A stretch of 64,000 bases of DNA, from positions 1,488,001 through 1,552,000 of the forward strand of contig CBDCWO010000006.1 of assembly GCA_965223405.1 (NCBI GenBank). Reading direction: 5' to 3'. This DNA is from CBDCWO01 sp965223405 (GTDB lineage: Bacteria > Bacteroidota > Bacteroidia > Chitinophagales > Saprospiraceae). Under the pieces are notes generated by a model. The model had not been told where the DNA came from, did not search any database, and saw only the letters and a program-made list of their open reading frames with translations. Below, piece after piece: positions 27,674 to 37,144 of this stretch; the stretch's first letter is position 1; the number at the start of each line of letters is the position of its first letter. The position numbers were made by a program, and so were the translations under genes.

Positions 27674-29131
27674 ATGAATAATCTAAAGATCTGGGTTATC
27701 ATTATCATAATGGGTTCTGCCTTGCTCGGTAGTATGTATATTCAATTCCGATGGATTGACCTGTCATTACAGGAAAATAAAACCAATTTTGAAAACAAAG
27801 TTTTTAAAGCACTCAACCAGGTGGCTGAGCTGTTGATCAAAGAAGATAAGGAATTAATTTACCTCACCACACCCAATCTTAGGAAATCCAACGATTCTCA
27901 AGGATCTGTATTGGGAGAATACTTACGTCGCTCCGATCCAACGGAAGATTATGATTATCTAAGTCGCCAACGAGAGTCAGATTGGAACAGGCGCATTCTT
28001 GATAATGTACCTATTGAAGAGCGTTTTGATAAAGAGCTACTACATAAATATCTTAAACAACAGCTCGAAAATCTGGGAATCAAAACCAAATACAACTACG
28101 GAGTAGTCCGGATAGATGAAGACAATGAAACTGGTGAAATAAAGGAAACCTTTTTTCTAATCGATAACCATTATGTGGCTCCGGAGTTAGATGGCCAGAA
28201 GTCCAACGCTGATTTTATCAGTGAAAGCTTGTACAATTCAAAGTTTGAGGTGGGTATGTTTCTCTCTGAAATTTCTACCAACGTTCCGGGGAAGTTAAAG
28301 ATTTATTTTCCTAATCAAAACAAGATTGTGTGGAAGGACGTCATACCCTTTCTAATTGCTTCTGTCCTGTTTACATTACTAATTTTGTTTTGTTTTTCTT
28401 ATGTCATCTGGGTCATCTTTCGGCAAAAGAAAATTTCCGAGATCAAAACAGATTTTATCAATAATATGACCCATGAATTCAAAACTCCGATTGCTACCAT
28501 TTCTTTAGCTACCGATTCGATCTTATCGCCGACCATAATCAGTGATCATTCCAAAGTCAAGAGGTTTACTGATGTCATCAAGCAGGAAAATAAGAGAATG
28601 TTAAGTCAGGTAGAAAAAGTATTGCAAATGGCTCAGTTGGACAAAAAGAATTTTGACCTAAAGCTTTCAGAAGTAGATTTGCATACCGTAATCTTAGATG
28701 CAGTAGACCACATAAATTTACAGGTCCGTAAGCGGGACGGGAACGCAGAAGCCATTTTACAGGCAAAAAATCCAATAGTAACAGGTGACTTTACCCATAT
28801 TTCTAATATTATTCATAATCTATTGGACAATGCGAATAAATACACCACAGACAATCCCGAAATAAAGGTGATTACCAAAGATGTTAAAAATGGAGTCCAA
28901 GTAAGTATTGAAGACAATGGAATCGGGTTGAGCCGGGAAGCAAAAAAACATATTTTTGAAAAATTCTATCGAGTCCATACTGGTAATATTCACAATATTA
29001 AGGGATTTGGATTGGGATTGAGTTATGTAAAAGCTATGATGACTGCACATAATGGTCAAGTAGATGTCAAAAGTGAATTAGGTAAAGGGAGTAGTTTTAT
29101 TCTTTTCTTCCCTTATCACCAGGCCGCATAA
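27674..29131 (+). CDS. rprX: Sensor histidine kinase, RprX-like
   Basis: Membrane-bound sensor kinase of 485 residues. Membrane helices at about 5-25 and 224-249 enclose a 200-residue periplasmic sensor region of no recognised fold. The dimerisation/phosphoacceptor box NNMTHEFKTPIATISLA has the phospho-His at 267. The ATPase part has N box NLLDNANKYT, then EDNGIGLS and GFGLGLSYVK glycine boxes. With the response regulator 61 bases downstream it looks like the RprX/RprY pair of Bacteroides and Porphyromonas. The signal is unknown. Confidence 0.9.
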   Translation: MNNLKIWVIIIIMGSALLGSMYIQFRWIDLSLQENKTNFENKVFKALNQVAELLIKEDKELIYLTTPNLRKSNDSQGSVLGEYLRRSDPTEDYDYLSRQRESDWNRRILDNVPIEERFDKELLHKYLKQQLENLGIKTKYNYGVVRIDEDNETGEIKETFFLIDNHYVAPELDGQKSNADFISESLYNSKFEVGMFLSEISTNVPGKLKIYFPNQNKIVWKDVIPFLIASVLFTLLILFCFSYVIWVIFRQKKISEIKTDFINNMTHEFKTPIATISLATDSILSPTIISDHSKVKRFTDVIKQENKRMLSQVEKVLQMAQLDKKNFDLKLSEVDLHTVILDAVDHINLQVRKRDGNAEAILQAKNPIVTGDFTHISNIIHNLLDNANKYTTDNPEIKVITKDVKNGVQVSIEDNGIGLSREAKKHIFEKFYRVHTGNIHNIKGFGLGLSYVKAMMTAHNGQVDVKSELGKGSSFILFFPYHQAA

Positions 29132-29192
29132 ATTTTTTCTTGTATATATGATTTGTTAACATTTATCGTTATATACCAAAACAAATTAGATT

Positions 29193-29915
29193 ATGACTTT
29201 GAACAATCGTATACTTTTAGTAGAAGATGACCAAAATTTCGGAGATGTACTAAGATCTTATTTGGAAATGCATGACTATGAGGTAACACTAGCTACAGAC
29301 GGTGTTGACGGTTGGCAGCAATATCGCAAAGGCGAATACGACCTTTGCATATTGGATGTTATGATGCCCAAGAAAGATGGTTTTACTCTCGGAAAAGAAA
29401 TTAGGGAGCATAATCAAGAAATGCCACTGATCTTTTTAACGGCCAAAACCCTAAAAGATGATGTTGTCCAGGGATTTAAGATCGGAGCTGATGATTACAT
29501 TGCTAAACCTTTTAATTCTGAAGAACTTCTGTATCGAATCCAGGCTATATTAAAAAGAAGCCAGAAACAAGCAGACCCCAGAGAAGAAATCAAAGAATTT
29601 GACATTGGAGAATTTCATTTCAATTATCCTTTGCGGATATTGTCCAATCAAAAATCTGATGAAAACTTTAAATTGTCACCTAAAGAATCGGAATTACTCC
29701 GGATGTTTTGTATGTACAAAAATGACATCCTACCGCGATCCGAAGCTTTGACTAAAATCTGGAAAGAGGATAACTACTTTACCGCCCGAAGTATGGATGT
29801 TTTCGTTACCAAATTAAGGAAATACCTGAAAAGTGATCCTAATATCGAGATTGTCAATATCCACGGTAACGGATTCCAATTATTGGTAAAAGGTGAAGAA
29901 GTGTCGGCAAACTGA
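29193..29915 (+). CDS. rprY: Response regulator, OmpR family, RprY-like
   Basis: Partner of the upstream kinase. The receiver domain has the acidic pocket in VEDDQNFG, phospho-acceptor Asp55 in LDVMMPKKDGFTLG and Lys105 in IAKPF. The C-terminal winged-helix domain includes KLSPKESELLRMFC and the RSMDVFVTKLRKYLK recognition helix with a terminal IHGNGFQLL. The wording of these motifs is close to Bacteroides RprY, which supports the symbol. Stop-to-start distance to the DinB-like gene is 8 bases, so that gene is probably in the same operon. Confidence 0.92.
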   Translation: MTLNNRILLVEDDQNFGDVLRSYLEMHDYEVTLATDGVDGWQQYRKGEYDLCILDVMMPKKDGFTLGKEIREHNQEMPLIFLTAKTLKDDVVQGFKIGADDYIAKPFNSEELLYRIQAILKRSQKQADPREEIKEFDIGEFHFNYPLRILSNQKSDENFKLSPKESELLRMFCMYKNDILPRSEALTKIWKEDNYFTARSMDVFVTKLRKYLKSDPNIEIVNIHGNGFQLLVKGEEVSAN

Positions 29916-29923
29916 TTCTATTC

Positions 29924-30448
29924 ATGCAGAGTGAAATAACTAAGTTGTTGATTGCTGATTTTCAACGAAGGTTAATTGACGAATCTTTGCCCAGGATAAT
30001 CAAATGCCTGGATCTCTTATCCGATAATCATATTTGGTATCAGCCCAATGAATCTACTAATAGTGTAGGAAATTTGATTATGCACCTTATTGGTAACGTA
30101 CGACAGTATATACATTCTGGACTGGCGGGATACCCGGATAATCGTAAACGTAATATTGAGTTTACTTCTAAAGTAGAGCAGTCCAAATCCGAGCTCATTA
30201 AAAAGTTGACAGCGACTTTGGATGAAGTAAAGAATATCACAAATCGAATTACCGATGAAGACTTAATTCGTGTGAGACCAGTTCAATGTTTTAGTGAAAA
30301 TGGAGTGAGCATACTCATGCATGTTGCCGAGCACTTTTCTTATCACACCGGGCAAATCGTCTATTTTACTAAATGGATCACCAATCAGAAAACTGAGTTT
30401 TATGCCGGGATGAATTTAGATGGAAATGAAGAGCGGCAAACCGAGTGA
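29924..30448 (+). CDS. DinB-like/DUF1572 four-helix protein
   Basis: A 174-residue protein of the DinB-like superfamily of metal-binding four-helix bundles. Candidate ligands are His in NLIMHLIGNVRQYI and two His in HVAEHFSYHTGQI, the usual pattern for this group. Members include thiol-dependent transferases and proteins without known function; no activity can be assigned. It directly follows the response regulator and may be controlled with it. Confidence 0.75.
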   Translation: MQSEITKLLIADFQRRLIDESLPRIIKCLDLLSDNHIWYQPNESTNSVGNLIMHLIGNVRQYIHSGLAGYPDNRKRNIEFTSKVEQSKSELIKKLTATLDEVKNITNRITDEDLIRVRPVQCFSENGVSILMHVAEHFSYHTGQIVYFTKWITNQKTEFYAGMNLDGNEERQTE

Positions 30449-30583
30449 ATTTCATTGTTCAACTATCATAAATAAATCAAAAGTCCTCCGCCCTTACATT
30501 TATTCTAGAAGCACGATCCTTTGCTTTACAGATCTCAAGAAAACCAAGGTACCAGACTTTTTTATTAGATTGAATTGAAGCTC

Positions 30584-31084
30584 CTAATCCCCACTATTGT
30601 TAGAAGTTTCAGCAATGATGACTTCCTTTAGTTTCTTTTCCACCCCAGGTATATATCCGGTATATGCATGTAAAATCTCACCTTTCTTATTAACTACATA
30701 GGTTTGTGGGATGGCATAGAAGTTTAGTTGTCGCATCATCTCCTGATTTCCATCCAGTAAAATTTTATAGGGCCATTTTTTTGAAGCCACCATAGCTTTC
30801 ACTTTATTTTGAGTTCGACTATCATCGACCGATATAGCTAAAAAATTGACCGGGTATTCTTTTTTCCATTCCGGATAGACATTACTCAGCGCATCCAATT
30901 CTTTTTTACATGGACCACACCAGGTAGCCCAAAAACTGATTATGGTAACTTCTGATTCATTGATTACTGTTGAAAGGCTTGCTTTCTTTCCATTTAAATC
31001 TTTAAGATTAGCATCACCTACCTTCTTTTGACCCGTTAAACTGAAACTTACTAGTCCCAATAAGGTTAAAAAGACATATTTCAT
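30584..31084 (-). CDS. TlpA-like exported thioredoxin
   Basis: Periplasmic disulfide oxidoreductase, about 166 residues. A short signal peptide (MKYVFLTLLGLVSFSLTG) is followed by a thioredoxin/AhpC-TSA fold with the active site WCGPC (Cys56 and Cys59) and the cis-Pro loop AIPQTYVV. An in-frame ATG three codons upstream (31093) is also possible. It is divergent from a barrel gene and an Omp28-like gene. The three may form an envelope redox set; the partner substrates are not known. Confidence 0.9.
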   Translation of the reverse strand: MKYVFLTLLGLVSFSLTGQKKVGDANLKDLNGKKASLSTVINESEVTIISFWATWCGPCKKELDALSNVYPEWKKEYPVNFLAISVDDSRTQNKVKAMVASKKWPYKILLDGNQEMMRQLNFYAIPQTYVVNKKGEILHAYTGYIPGVEKKLKEVIIAETSNNSGD

Positions 31085-31258
31085 TGATTGCAATTGTTAC
31101 TTTATGTGAAAATCATTTATGTATTTGAATAAAGGTATTTCCTCTGGCAAATCCAGTACATTTGTGCTGAATGTAACGCTAAATAAGGGAATAGTTTTTC
31201 CAATATCAGATTTTTAACTTCGAAAAAAAAAAGAGAACTTCTGATTAACAAGAAGCGT

Positions 31259-32881
31259 ATGGTCGCAAAGCACTGTAAATTTTTCATCCAATTCCTAATC
31301 CTGCTAATAGCGTGCGTATATGAAAGTGCTTGGTGTCAGGGTTATTTTTCTGGTAATTTAGAAAGCAGGGCTCAATTTTTTATTCGGGATTCAACCATTG
31401 GCGCCTCCAATACTCCACAATATGACCATCAGCTGTATGGTGCAGAATCCTGGTTGTCATTAAACTACCACAATTGGGGATTCCAATTTGGAATACGCTA
31501 CGACTTTTTCCACCAATCCAATTTATTTAATCCCCAGGGCTCGTTTACAGATCAGGGAATTGGTCGCTGGTATATTCGCAAAAAGCTTGAAAAACTTGAT
31601 ATTCAGGCAGGGTATATCTATGATCAAATTGGAAGTGGAATTGTATTTAGGACGTATGAAGAAAGAACGATAGGAATAGACAATGCGTTAATGGGTGTCT
31701 ATCTGGGATACGATATTTTCGATAACTGGTCAATTAAAGCATTTACCGGAAGAGTTAAAGACCGTTTGGCCCTCTATCGTCCAATTGTGAAAGGGATAGC
31801 CAGTGACTGGTATTTGGAATTGGAAAAAGGATCCTGGTCTCCGGGTTTTGGCATAGTTAACCGCACTTTGGATGATATAAGTATGAATGGTGTTGTAGCT
31901 ACATTAAATACATATACCCCGGAATATGTCTTTGAACCTCGATACAATACTTATGCATTCACAGGATATTCCAACTTGAATCTTGGAAGTTTCAGTCATT
32001 ATCTCGAAATAGCCTATAAATCACCAGATATTTTTACAGATCCTATGGCGACAAAATTTGACGGAGGATCAGAAGTCATCGAACCTCGTTTGATACAAGA
32101 ACCTGGAAGTGTAATTTATACATCACTAAATTATGTGAAAAACCAGCTGGGAATAACCGTAGAATATAAATACACCGATCAATTTACTTTTCGAACACGA
32201 CCCCAGGTATTGCTAAATCAAGGCATGATTAATTTTCTGCCCCCCATGACACGGCAAAATACCTATCGCTTAGCCGGCTATTATAACGCATCAACTCAAG
32301 AACTGGGAGAACAAGCATTTCAAATTGATTTGCAATTAGGTGTTGGAACAGATGATGAACTCACCTCTCATTTCTCTTGGATGGATAATTTATCCGGTCA
32401 ACTCTTATATCGGGAATGGGTAAATGAATACCATTTGAATAATGAGTATCGCAAATGGATATTTGGTCTGCAATACCAATCCTACAACCAATCTGTGTTT
32501 GAAGGAAAACCAGGAGTTCCAAATGTAATATTGTGGATTCCATATCTTGAATACTTTAAGCAATGGAAAGAAATCAACTCGTTGAGACTGGAGTTACAAT
32601 ACATGAGCACACCACAGGATATGGGCTCATGGATATTTGGTTTAATGGAATATGGAATTGCTCCTAAATGGCAGTTTACTTTATCCAACATGTATAATAT
32701 GCGCCACAAAAAATCTTCAGGTATGCACTTTTATTCCGGGTCCGTCGTTTATCAAAAAAATCAATCTCGCTTTCAGCTGGGATATCATCGACAAGTAGCG
32801 GGGATAGTATGTGCCGGTGGAATTTGTCGATTTGAACCAGCATTTAACGGGGTACGATTTAATCTCATAACTTCATTCTGA
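31259..32881 (+). CDS. Outer-membrane beta-barrel protein, DUF6029-like
   Basis: A 540-residue protein with a signal peptide ending near residue 26 (SAWCQ). The rest is rich in aromatic alternating strands such as SWLSLNYHNWGFQFGIRYDFF, YNTYAFTGYSNLNLGSFSHYL and YSGSVVYQKNQSRFQLGYH, ending VRFNLITSF with a terminal Phe: an outer-membrane barrel. It resembles the DUF6029 group of Bacteroidota; function is unknown. Its stop overlaps the Omp28-like start (TGATG), a sign of coupled translation. Confidence 0.72.
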   Translation: MVAKHCKFFIQFLILLIACVYESAWCQGYFSGNLESRAQFFIRDSTIGASNTPQYDHQLYGAESWLSLNYHNWGFQFGIRYDFFHQSNLFNPQGSFTDQGIGRWYIRKKLEKLDIQAGYIYDQIGSGIVFRTYEERTIGIDNALMGVYLGYDIFDNWSIKAFTGRVKDRLALYRPIVKGIASDWYLELEKGSWSPGFGIVNRTLDDISMNGVVATLNTYTPEYVFEPRYNTYAFTGYSNLNLGSFSHYLEIAYKSPDIFTDPMATKFDGGSEVIEPRLIQEPGSVIYTSLNYVKNQLGITVEYKYTDQFTFRTRPQVLLNQGMINFLPPMTRQNTYRLAGYYNASTQELGEQAFQIDLQLGVGTDDELTSHFSWMDNLSGQLLYREWVNEYHLNNEYRKWIFGLQYQSYNQSVFEGKPGVPNVILWIPYLEYFKQWKEINSLRLELQYMSTPQDMGSWIFGLMEYGIAPKWQFTLSNMYNMRHKKSSGMHFYSGSVVYQKNQSRFQLGYHRQVAGIVCAGGICRFEPAFNGVRFNLITSF

Positions 32882-33696
32882 TGTCTAAATACTTATTATT
32901 TATTTCGGCTATTATATGGTTTTTTATCAGCTGCTCCGAAATCCCTCCGGATGTAGTTCCCGATTCAGACATTACCAGAAACGAACGGAAAGTATTGGTT
33001 GAAGAGTTTACCGGAGTGTTTTGTCAAAATTGTCCAGCGGGATCTCAATTTCTGGAGAGCCTAAAAGAAAATTATGAAGACAAGCTGGTTATCGTTTCTA
33101 TTCATGCCGGATTTTTCGCACGTACTTATAATGAAAGTAAACATGATTTTAAAACCGATGAATCCGAAGCATTACAAAATTTTTTAGGCGCACCGGTGGC
33201 TTATCCTTCGGCCACAATTAACCGTATTTTACCAACTGGTACGGATAGTAGAGCATTAAGTCAAAACGAATGGGCAATAATCATAGAAGAACAGCTTAAA
33301 ACCGAAACTCCTATCGATATTATTCTCAACCTCACCTGGAACAATGAATTACGGAAATTGAAAATATTGACGATTACCAGGACTTCTGAAAATATCGAAT
33401 CTCCGCTGTTTGTCACCGTATTCTTAATCGAAGATAGGATTATTGACCCCCAGAATTCTCCTGAAGGAGTAGTACTGGACTACATGCACAACCATGTGCT
33501 GAGAGATGTCATGACGCCGGTTTCCGGATTACTATTAGCAAATAATTGGGTCACCAATCAATCTGAACAAAAAGAATTCCAGGTTCAAATTCCCCATCTA
33601 TGGGTTGAAACTAACTTAAGCGTTGTTGTGGCTATTCATGAAAATGGAGAAACTTTAAATGTCTGGCAGGTTGCTTCGAAAAAAATAATCGAGTGA
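32881..33696 (+). CDS. Omp28-like lipoprotein with thioredoxin-type CxxC
   Basis: A 271-residue lipoprotein with a lipobox ending in Cys18 (WFFISC). The segment KVLVEEFTGVFCQNCPAGSQ carries Cys48 and Cys51 in a CxxC arrangement and resembles the Omp28-related family of Bacteroidota, whose fold is thioredoxin-like at the N-terminus. The C-terminal half is beta-rich. Coupled to the upstream barrel gene by a one-base stop/start overlap and near a TlpA-like gene, it may act in thiol chemistry at the outer membrane; that is inference. Confidence 0.78.
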   Translation: MSKYLLFISAIIWFFISCSEIPPDVVPDSDITRNERKVLVEEFTGVFCQNCPAGSQFLESLKENYEDKLVIVSIHAGFFARTYNESKHDFKTDESEALQNFLGAPVAYPSATINRILPTGTDSRALSQNEWAIIIEEQLKTETPIDIILNLTWNNELRKLKILTITRTSENIESPLFVTVFLIEDRIIDPQNSPEGVVLDYMHNHVLRDVMTPVSGLLLANNWVTNQSEQKEFQVQIPHLWVETNLSVVVAIHENGETLNVWQVASKKIIE

Positions 33697-33781
33697 GTCG
33701 TGAAGCATCTTCCAGAAGTATCCGTACGATTCTGGATTAACTATCAATAAATAAAAGCACATAACTTCTCAACTATGTTGT

Positions 33782-33789
33782 TATCTTTG
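33782..33789 (+). promoter_or_regulatory. Candidate -7 box for pheT
   Basis: TATCTTTG fits TAnnTTTG and lies 39 bases before the pheT start, in a 132-bp spacer. No ideally spaced -33 TTG. Confidence 0.42.
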
Positions 33790-33828
33790 CGATCCATTTT
33801 CAATCCATAGAAACTACCGTTAAGCAAC

Positions 33829-36276
33829 ATGAAGATTTCTTATAATTGGCTAAAGGATTATCTGGATATCGATATTGAGCCGGTTGAGTTAGGCGAGATT
33901 TTGACAAATCTTGGCCTGGAGGTCGAGGGTATTACTACTTTTGAATCCATACCTGGTGGACTGGAAGGCATTCTTGTTGGTGAAGTTCTGACGTGTCAGA
34001 AGCATCCAAATGCCGATAAGTTAAGTGTGACTACGGTCAATTTGGGAGACTCCCAAACGGTTCAGATAGTTTGTGGTGCTCCTAATGTGGCTGCCGGACA
34101 AAAGGTTTTGGTAGCTACCGTCGGATCTTTCTTATATCAAAGCGATGGTGAACCCTGGAAAATAAAAAAAACAAAGATACGCGGGGAAGTTTCAGAAGGA
34201 ATGATATGTGCTGAAGATGAATTGGGTCTTGGCACTGATCATACGGGAATAATGGTACTGGATCCAAAATTCGAAGTAGGCAATGCAGCTTCCCATCACT
34301 TTCCGGTAGAAACTGACATAATTTTCGAAATAGGATTAACTCCTAATCGTTCTGATGCCACCTGCCATCTTGGAGTAGCAAAGGATATTTTGGCCTATTT
34401 AAAGGTAAATGAGGATTATGCGGGAAGAATTATTCTCCCTGATTCTGCCAGATTAAATGTAGAGTCCAAAAGTTTTCCAATCGAAGTGGAGGTACAAGAT
34501 CATTCAGCATGCCCTCGTTACAGTGGGATCACAATTACAGATCTAGAAATTAAGCCTTCTCCTACCTGGATGCAAAACCGACTTAAGGCCATTGGAGTAC
34601 GTCCTATTAATAACATTGTGGACATCAGTAACTATGTATTGCATGAATTAGGTCAACCCACTCATGCTTTTGACTACGATCGGATATCCGGTCAAAAAAT
34701 TATTGTAAAGTGCCTAGCTGAAGGTAGCACCTTTGTAAGTCTGGATGAAGAAGAAAGGACATTGACCGGTGATGATTTAATGATATGCGATGGAGATGAA
34801 AATGGGATGTGCATCGGTGGCGTATTTGGAGGATTAAAATCAGGTGTAAGTGCCCAAACGAAAACCATATTTTTAGAATCTGCACATTTTTCTGCCAAGA
34901 GCATACGTAAATCCAGTATGCATCACCTTCTTAGAACGGATGCAGCCATGATTTTCGAAAAAGGGTCAGATCCGAATTTACCGGTTGTTGCTTTAAAACG
35001 GGCTGTTTCCTTGATCCAGGAATTAGCTGGTGGTAAGGTCTCATCTCGGTTAATTGATATCTATCCAAATAAGATTGAGCCTCAACAGATCAACCTTCAT
35101 TACGACAAAATCAACCAATTGATTGGTGTCAAATTATCAAAAAATGAAATTGGAAATATCCTTAGGGCCTTGGAAATGTCCATTAACAATATGCACAGTG
35201 AAGGATTGAATGTGAGTGTTCCTACCAATAAAGCAGATGTCACCAGAGAGGTGGATGTGATCGAGGAAATCCTGCGTATATATGGTTTTAACAAAGTTCC
35301 ATTGGACGAAATGGTTAATTATACCTTTACCTACACACAGCATCCGGAACCTTCTTTCCTGCGTAATAAAATTGGCGATTATTTGGCGGCACTTGGATTT
35401 GCTGAAGCGATGTCCATGTCGCTTACTCAGTCAAAATATTATACCGCAAGCCAAAAACATATTGTTGATGGGGATTTGGTATTAATAAACAACACATCCA
35501 ATGTGCATTTGGATGCGATGCGAGGAAATATGATCTTCAGTGTTTTAGAAAATTTTCAATATAACTTTAACCGACAAGTATCCAGAGTACAACTTTATGA
35601 ATTCGGAAAAATCTATAGTACCGTCGATGAGCAATTTGTAGAGAAGGAACAGCTGACTTTGGCCTTGGGTGGAGTAAGACATGCTGATCATTGGTTAGAT
35701 GGAAAATCCGAGTCTTTGACATTTTATGATCTTAAAAAATATGTGGAACAGACACTTCAGTTGTTGGGAGTTTGGCCTATTGAGTTGAAGGAATTAAAAC
35801 CGGACAACACGACTTTCCAATATGGTCTCGAAGGATTGCTTGGCCAGGACCAGGTGGTAAGCCTGGGAGAAGTAATTAAAAAGTTATGTAGGCAATTTGG
35901 GATCAAACAACCTGTATATTATGCAGAATTTAATTGGGATCTGTTGGCATCTCGGGCTGGAAAAGAAACCGTAACTTCAAAAGAGTTTAGCAAATTTCCT
36001 TCAACTCGAAGAGACCTTGCTCTGGTAATAGACCAAGCAATTTCTTATCACCAAATCGAACAGGTCGTATTGTCAACTGAAACCAAATTGATCAAGAAAA
36101 TGGGTTTGTTTGATGTATTTGAAGATACCGAGGTCCTTGGTAAAAATAAGAAATCATATGCTGTATACCTAGTCTTTGCGCATCATGAAAAAACACTTAA
36201 TGATAAAGAAGTAGATAAAAGTGTTAAGAAGATATTAAAAGCCCTTGAAGACCAGATTGGGGCTATTCTAAGATAA
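33829..36276 (+). CDS. pheT: Phenylalanine--tRNA ligase beta subunit
   Basis: Non-catalytic subunit of the alpha2-beta2 synthetase; it binds tRNA and edits mischarged Tyr. Domain order is standard: N-terminal region MKISYNWLKDYL, a tRNA-binding OB domain (about 40-150, with HPNADKLSV), B3/B4 editing region with NIVDISNYVLHELGQPTHAFD, B5, the class II-like core, and a C-terminal anticodon-binding FDX-ACB domain with KFPSTRRDLALVID. The 815-residue length is normal. The alpha subunit pheS is not adjacent. Confidence 0.96.
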   Translation: MKISYNWLKDYLDIDIEPVELGEILTNLGLEVEGITTFESIPGGLEGILVGEVLTCQKHPNADKLSVTTVNLGDSQTVQIVCGAPNVAAGQKVLVATVGSFLYQSDGEPWKIKKTKIRGEVSEGMICAEDELGLGTDHTGIMVLDPKFEVGNAASHHFPVETDIIFEIGLTPNRSDATCHLGVAKDILAYLKVNEDYAGRIILPDSARLNVESKSFPIEVEVQDHSACPRYSGITITDLEIKPSPTWMQNRLKAIGVRPINNIVDISNYVLHELGQPTHAFDYDRISGQKIIVKCLAEGSTFVSLDEEERTLTGDDLMICDGDENGMCIGGVFGGLKSGVSAQTKTIFLESAHFSAKSIRKSSMHHLLRTDAAMIFEKGSDPNLPVVALKRAVSLIQELAGGKVSSRLIDIYPNKIEPQQINLHYDKINQLIGVKLSKNEIGNILRALEMSINNMHSEGLNVSVPTNKADVTREVDVIEEILRIYGFNKVPLDEMVNYTFTYTQHPEPSFLRNKIGDYLAALGFAEAMSMSLTQSKYYTASQKHIVDGDLVLINNTSNVHLDAMRGNMIFSVLENFQYNFNRQVSRVQLYEFGKIYSTVDEQFVEKEQLTLALGGVRHADHWLDGKSESLTFYDLKKYVEQTLQLLGVWPIELKELKPDNTTFQYGLEGLLGQDQVVSLGEVIKKLCRQFGIKQPVYYAEFNWDLLASRAGKETVTSKEFSKFPSTRRDLALVIDQAISYHQIEQVVLSTETKLIKKMGLFDVFEDTEVLGKNKKSYAVYLVFAHHEKTLNDKEVDKSVKKILKALEDQIGAILR

Positions 36277-36517
36277 TGGAGCCTTTAATAACAACTAGCT
36301 AATTTACTTGCAAGCCATTGATCCATAATGCTTTAGCCTTTTGGGCCCTATAGTTTTGATTTACAGCCAATTATACAAGGTAGAATAATCAAACTCAGGT
36401 TATAATGTTCAAAAAGATTTCGTCTCATGAATCAAGCACTTACAATCTATTTCAGCATATGTTATTAATTCACTTCAATGTTTTCTCAAAAAAATCAAAA
36501 AATGTATTAAAACATGT

Positions 36518-36525
36518 TATTTTTG
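36518..36525 (+). promoter_or_regulatory. Candidate -7 box just before the ZapB-like gene
   Basis: TATTTTTG lies only five bases before the ATG at 36531. If it is used, the transcript would start at or almost at the ATG and be leaderless. No -33 TTG at ideal spacing. Confidence 0.33.
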
Positions 36526-36530
36526 ATTTT

Positions 36531-36806
36531 ATGTCAGAAATAACCAAGCAAATTGAAAATGTAGAGCTCAAGATCAAGCAATTAGCAAAGAAGTTTGAGC
36601 TTATCAAAGAAGAGAATAAAAGTTTGGTTAAGGAGAATATTGAATTGAGAGAGCAATTAAGTGTTAAAAAGGAAGTATCGGATCAAGCCATAAAATTTGA
36701 AGGTGCTGATTCGTTCGATGAGGAGGTCAAAGCTAAAATGAAAGAAGAAATTGATTCCTATATTGCTGAGTTAAATCAGTGTATTGAATTAGTGAACAGC
36801 TTGTAA
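36531..36806 (+). CDS. Small coiled-coil protein, ZapB-like
   Basis: A 91-residue, highly charged protein predicted to be mostly coiled coil (IENVELKIKQLAKKFELIKEEN split over heptads). It directly precedes zapA with no spacer, as seen for ZapB-like proteins in Bacteroidota, so a role with ZapA at the FtsZ ring is inferred. The same frame is open back to an ATG at 36405, but the extra 42 residues are Lys/Phe/Ser-rich and unlike the rest, so the ATG at 36531 is preferred. Confidence 0.7.
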   Translation: MSEITKQIENVELKIKQLAKKFELIKEENKSLVKENIELREQLSVKKEVSDQAIKFEGADSFDEEVKAKMKEEIDSYIAELNQCIELVNSL

Positions 36807-37097
36807 ATGGCGGATAAAGACATTCAAAGTATTCAGGTATATGTAGCCGGTAGGGCTTATCCTCTCAAAGTGAATGCTGAGGATGTTGATTTTATAAAAG
36901 GTATTGCTGAGGAAGTAAACGAAAAAATTACACATTTTCAACGTACCTATTCGAACCGCGATAAACAAGATTGTCTTTGCATGGCTTTGCTTACCTATGC
37001 GGTGGATCTACACCGGCACCTAAAGGCTAACGATAACTCGGAGATAACCGATAAAATCCAAAAGCTCGATCAACTTATCGATACCCTGCTCCAATAG
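36807..37097 (+). CDS. zapA: Cell division protein ZapA
   Basis: A 96-residue protein that cross-links FtsZ filaments. The N-terminal VYVAGRAYPLKVNAEDVDFI segment and the long C-terminal helix match the family. The ATG immediately follows the stop of the ZapB-like gene. RNase Y follows 47 bases downstream. The order pheT, zapB-like, zapA, rny appears conserved in Bacteroidota. Confidence 0.9.
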   Translation: MADKDIQSIQVYVAGRAYPLKVNAEDVDFIKGIAEEVNEKITHFQRTYSNRDKQDCLCMALLTYAVDLHRHLKANDNSEITDKIQKLDQLIDTLLQ

Positions 37098-37144
37098 TAC
37101 AGGTTGTTTCTGACCCTATTTAATCATATATAAATTGAATTGTT

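Noticed and set aside
36405..36530. N-terminal extension of the ZapB-like protein
   Set aside because: The added 42 residues are of low complexity and unlike the coiled coil; a -7-like box lies inside the extension just before the internal ATG.
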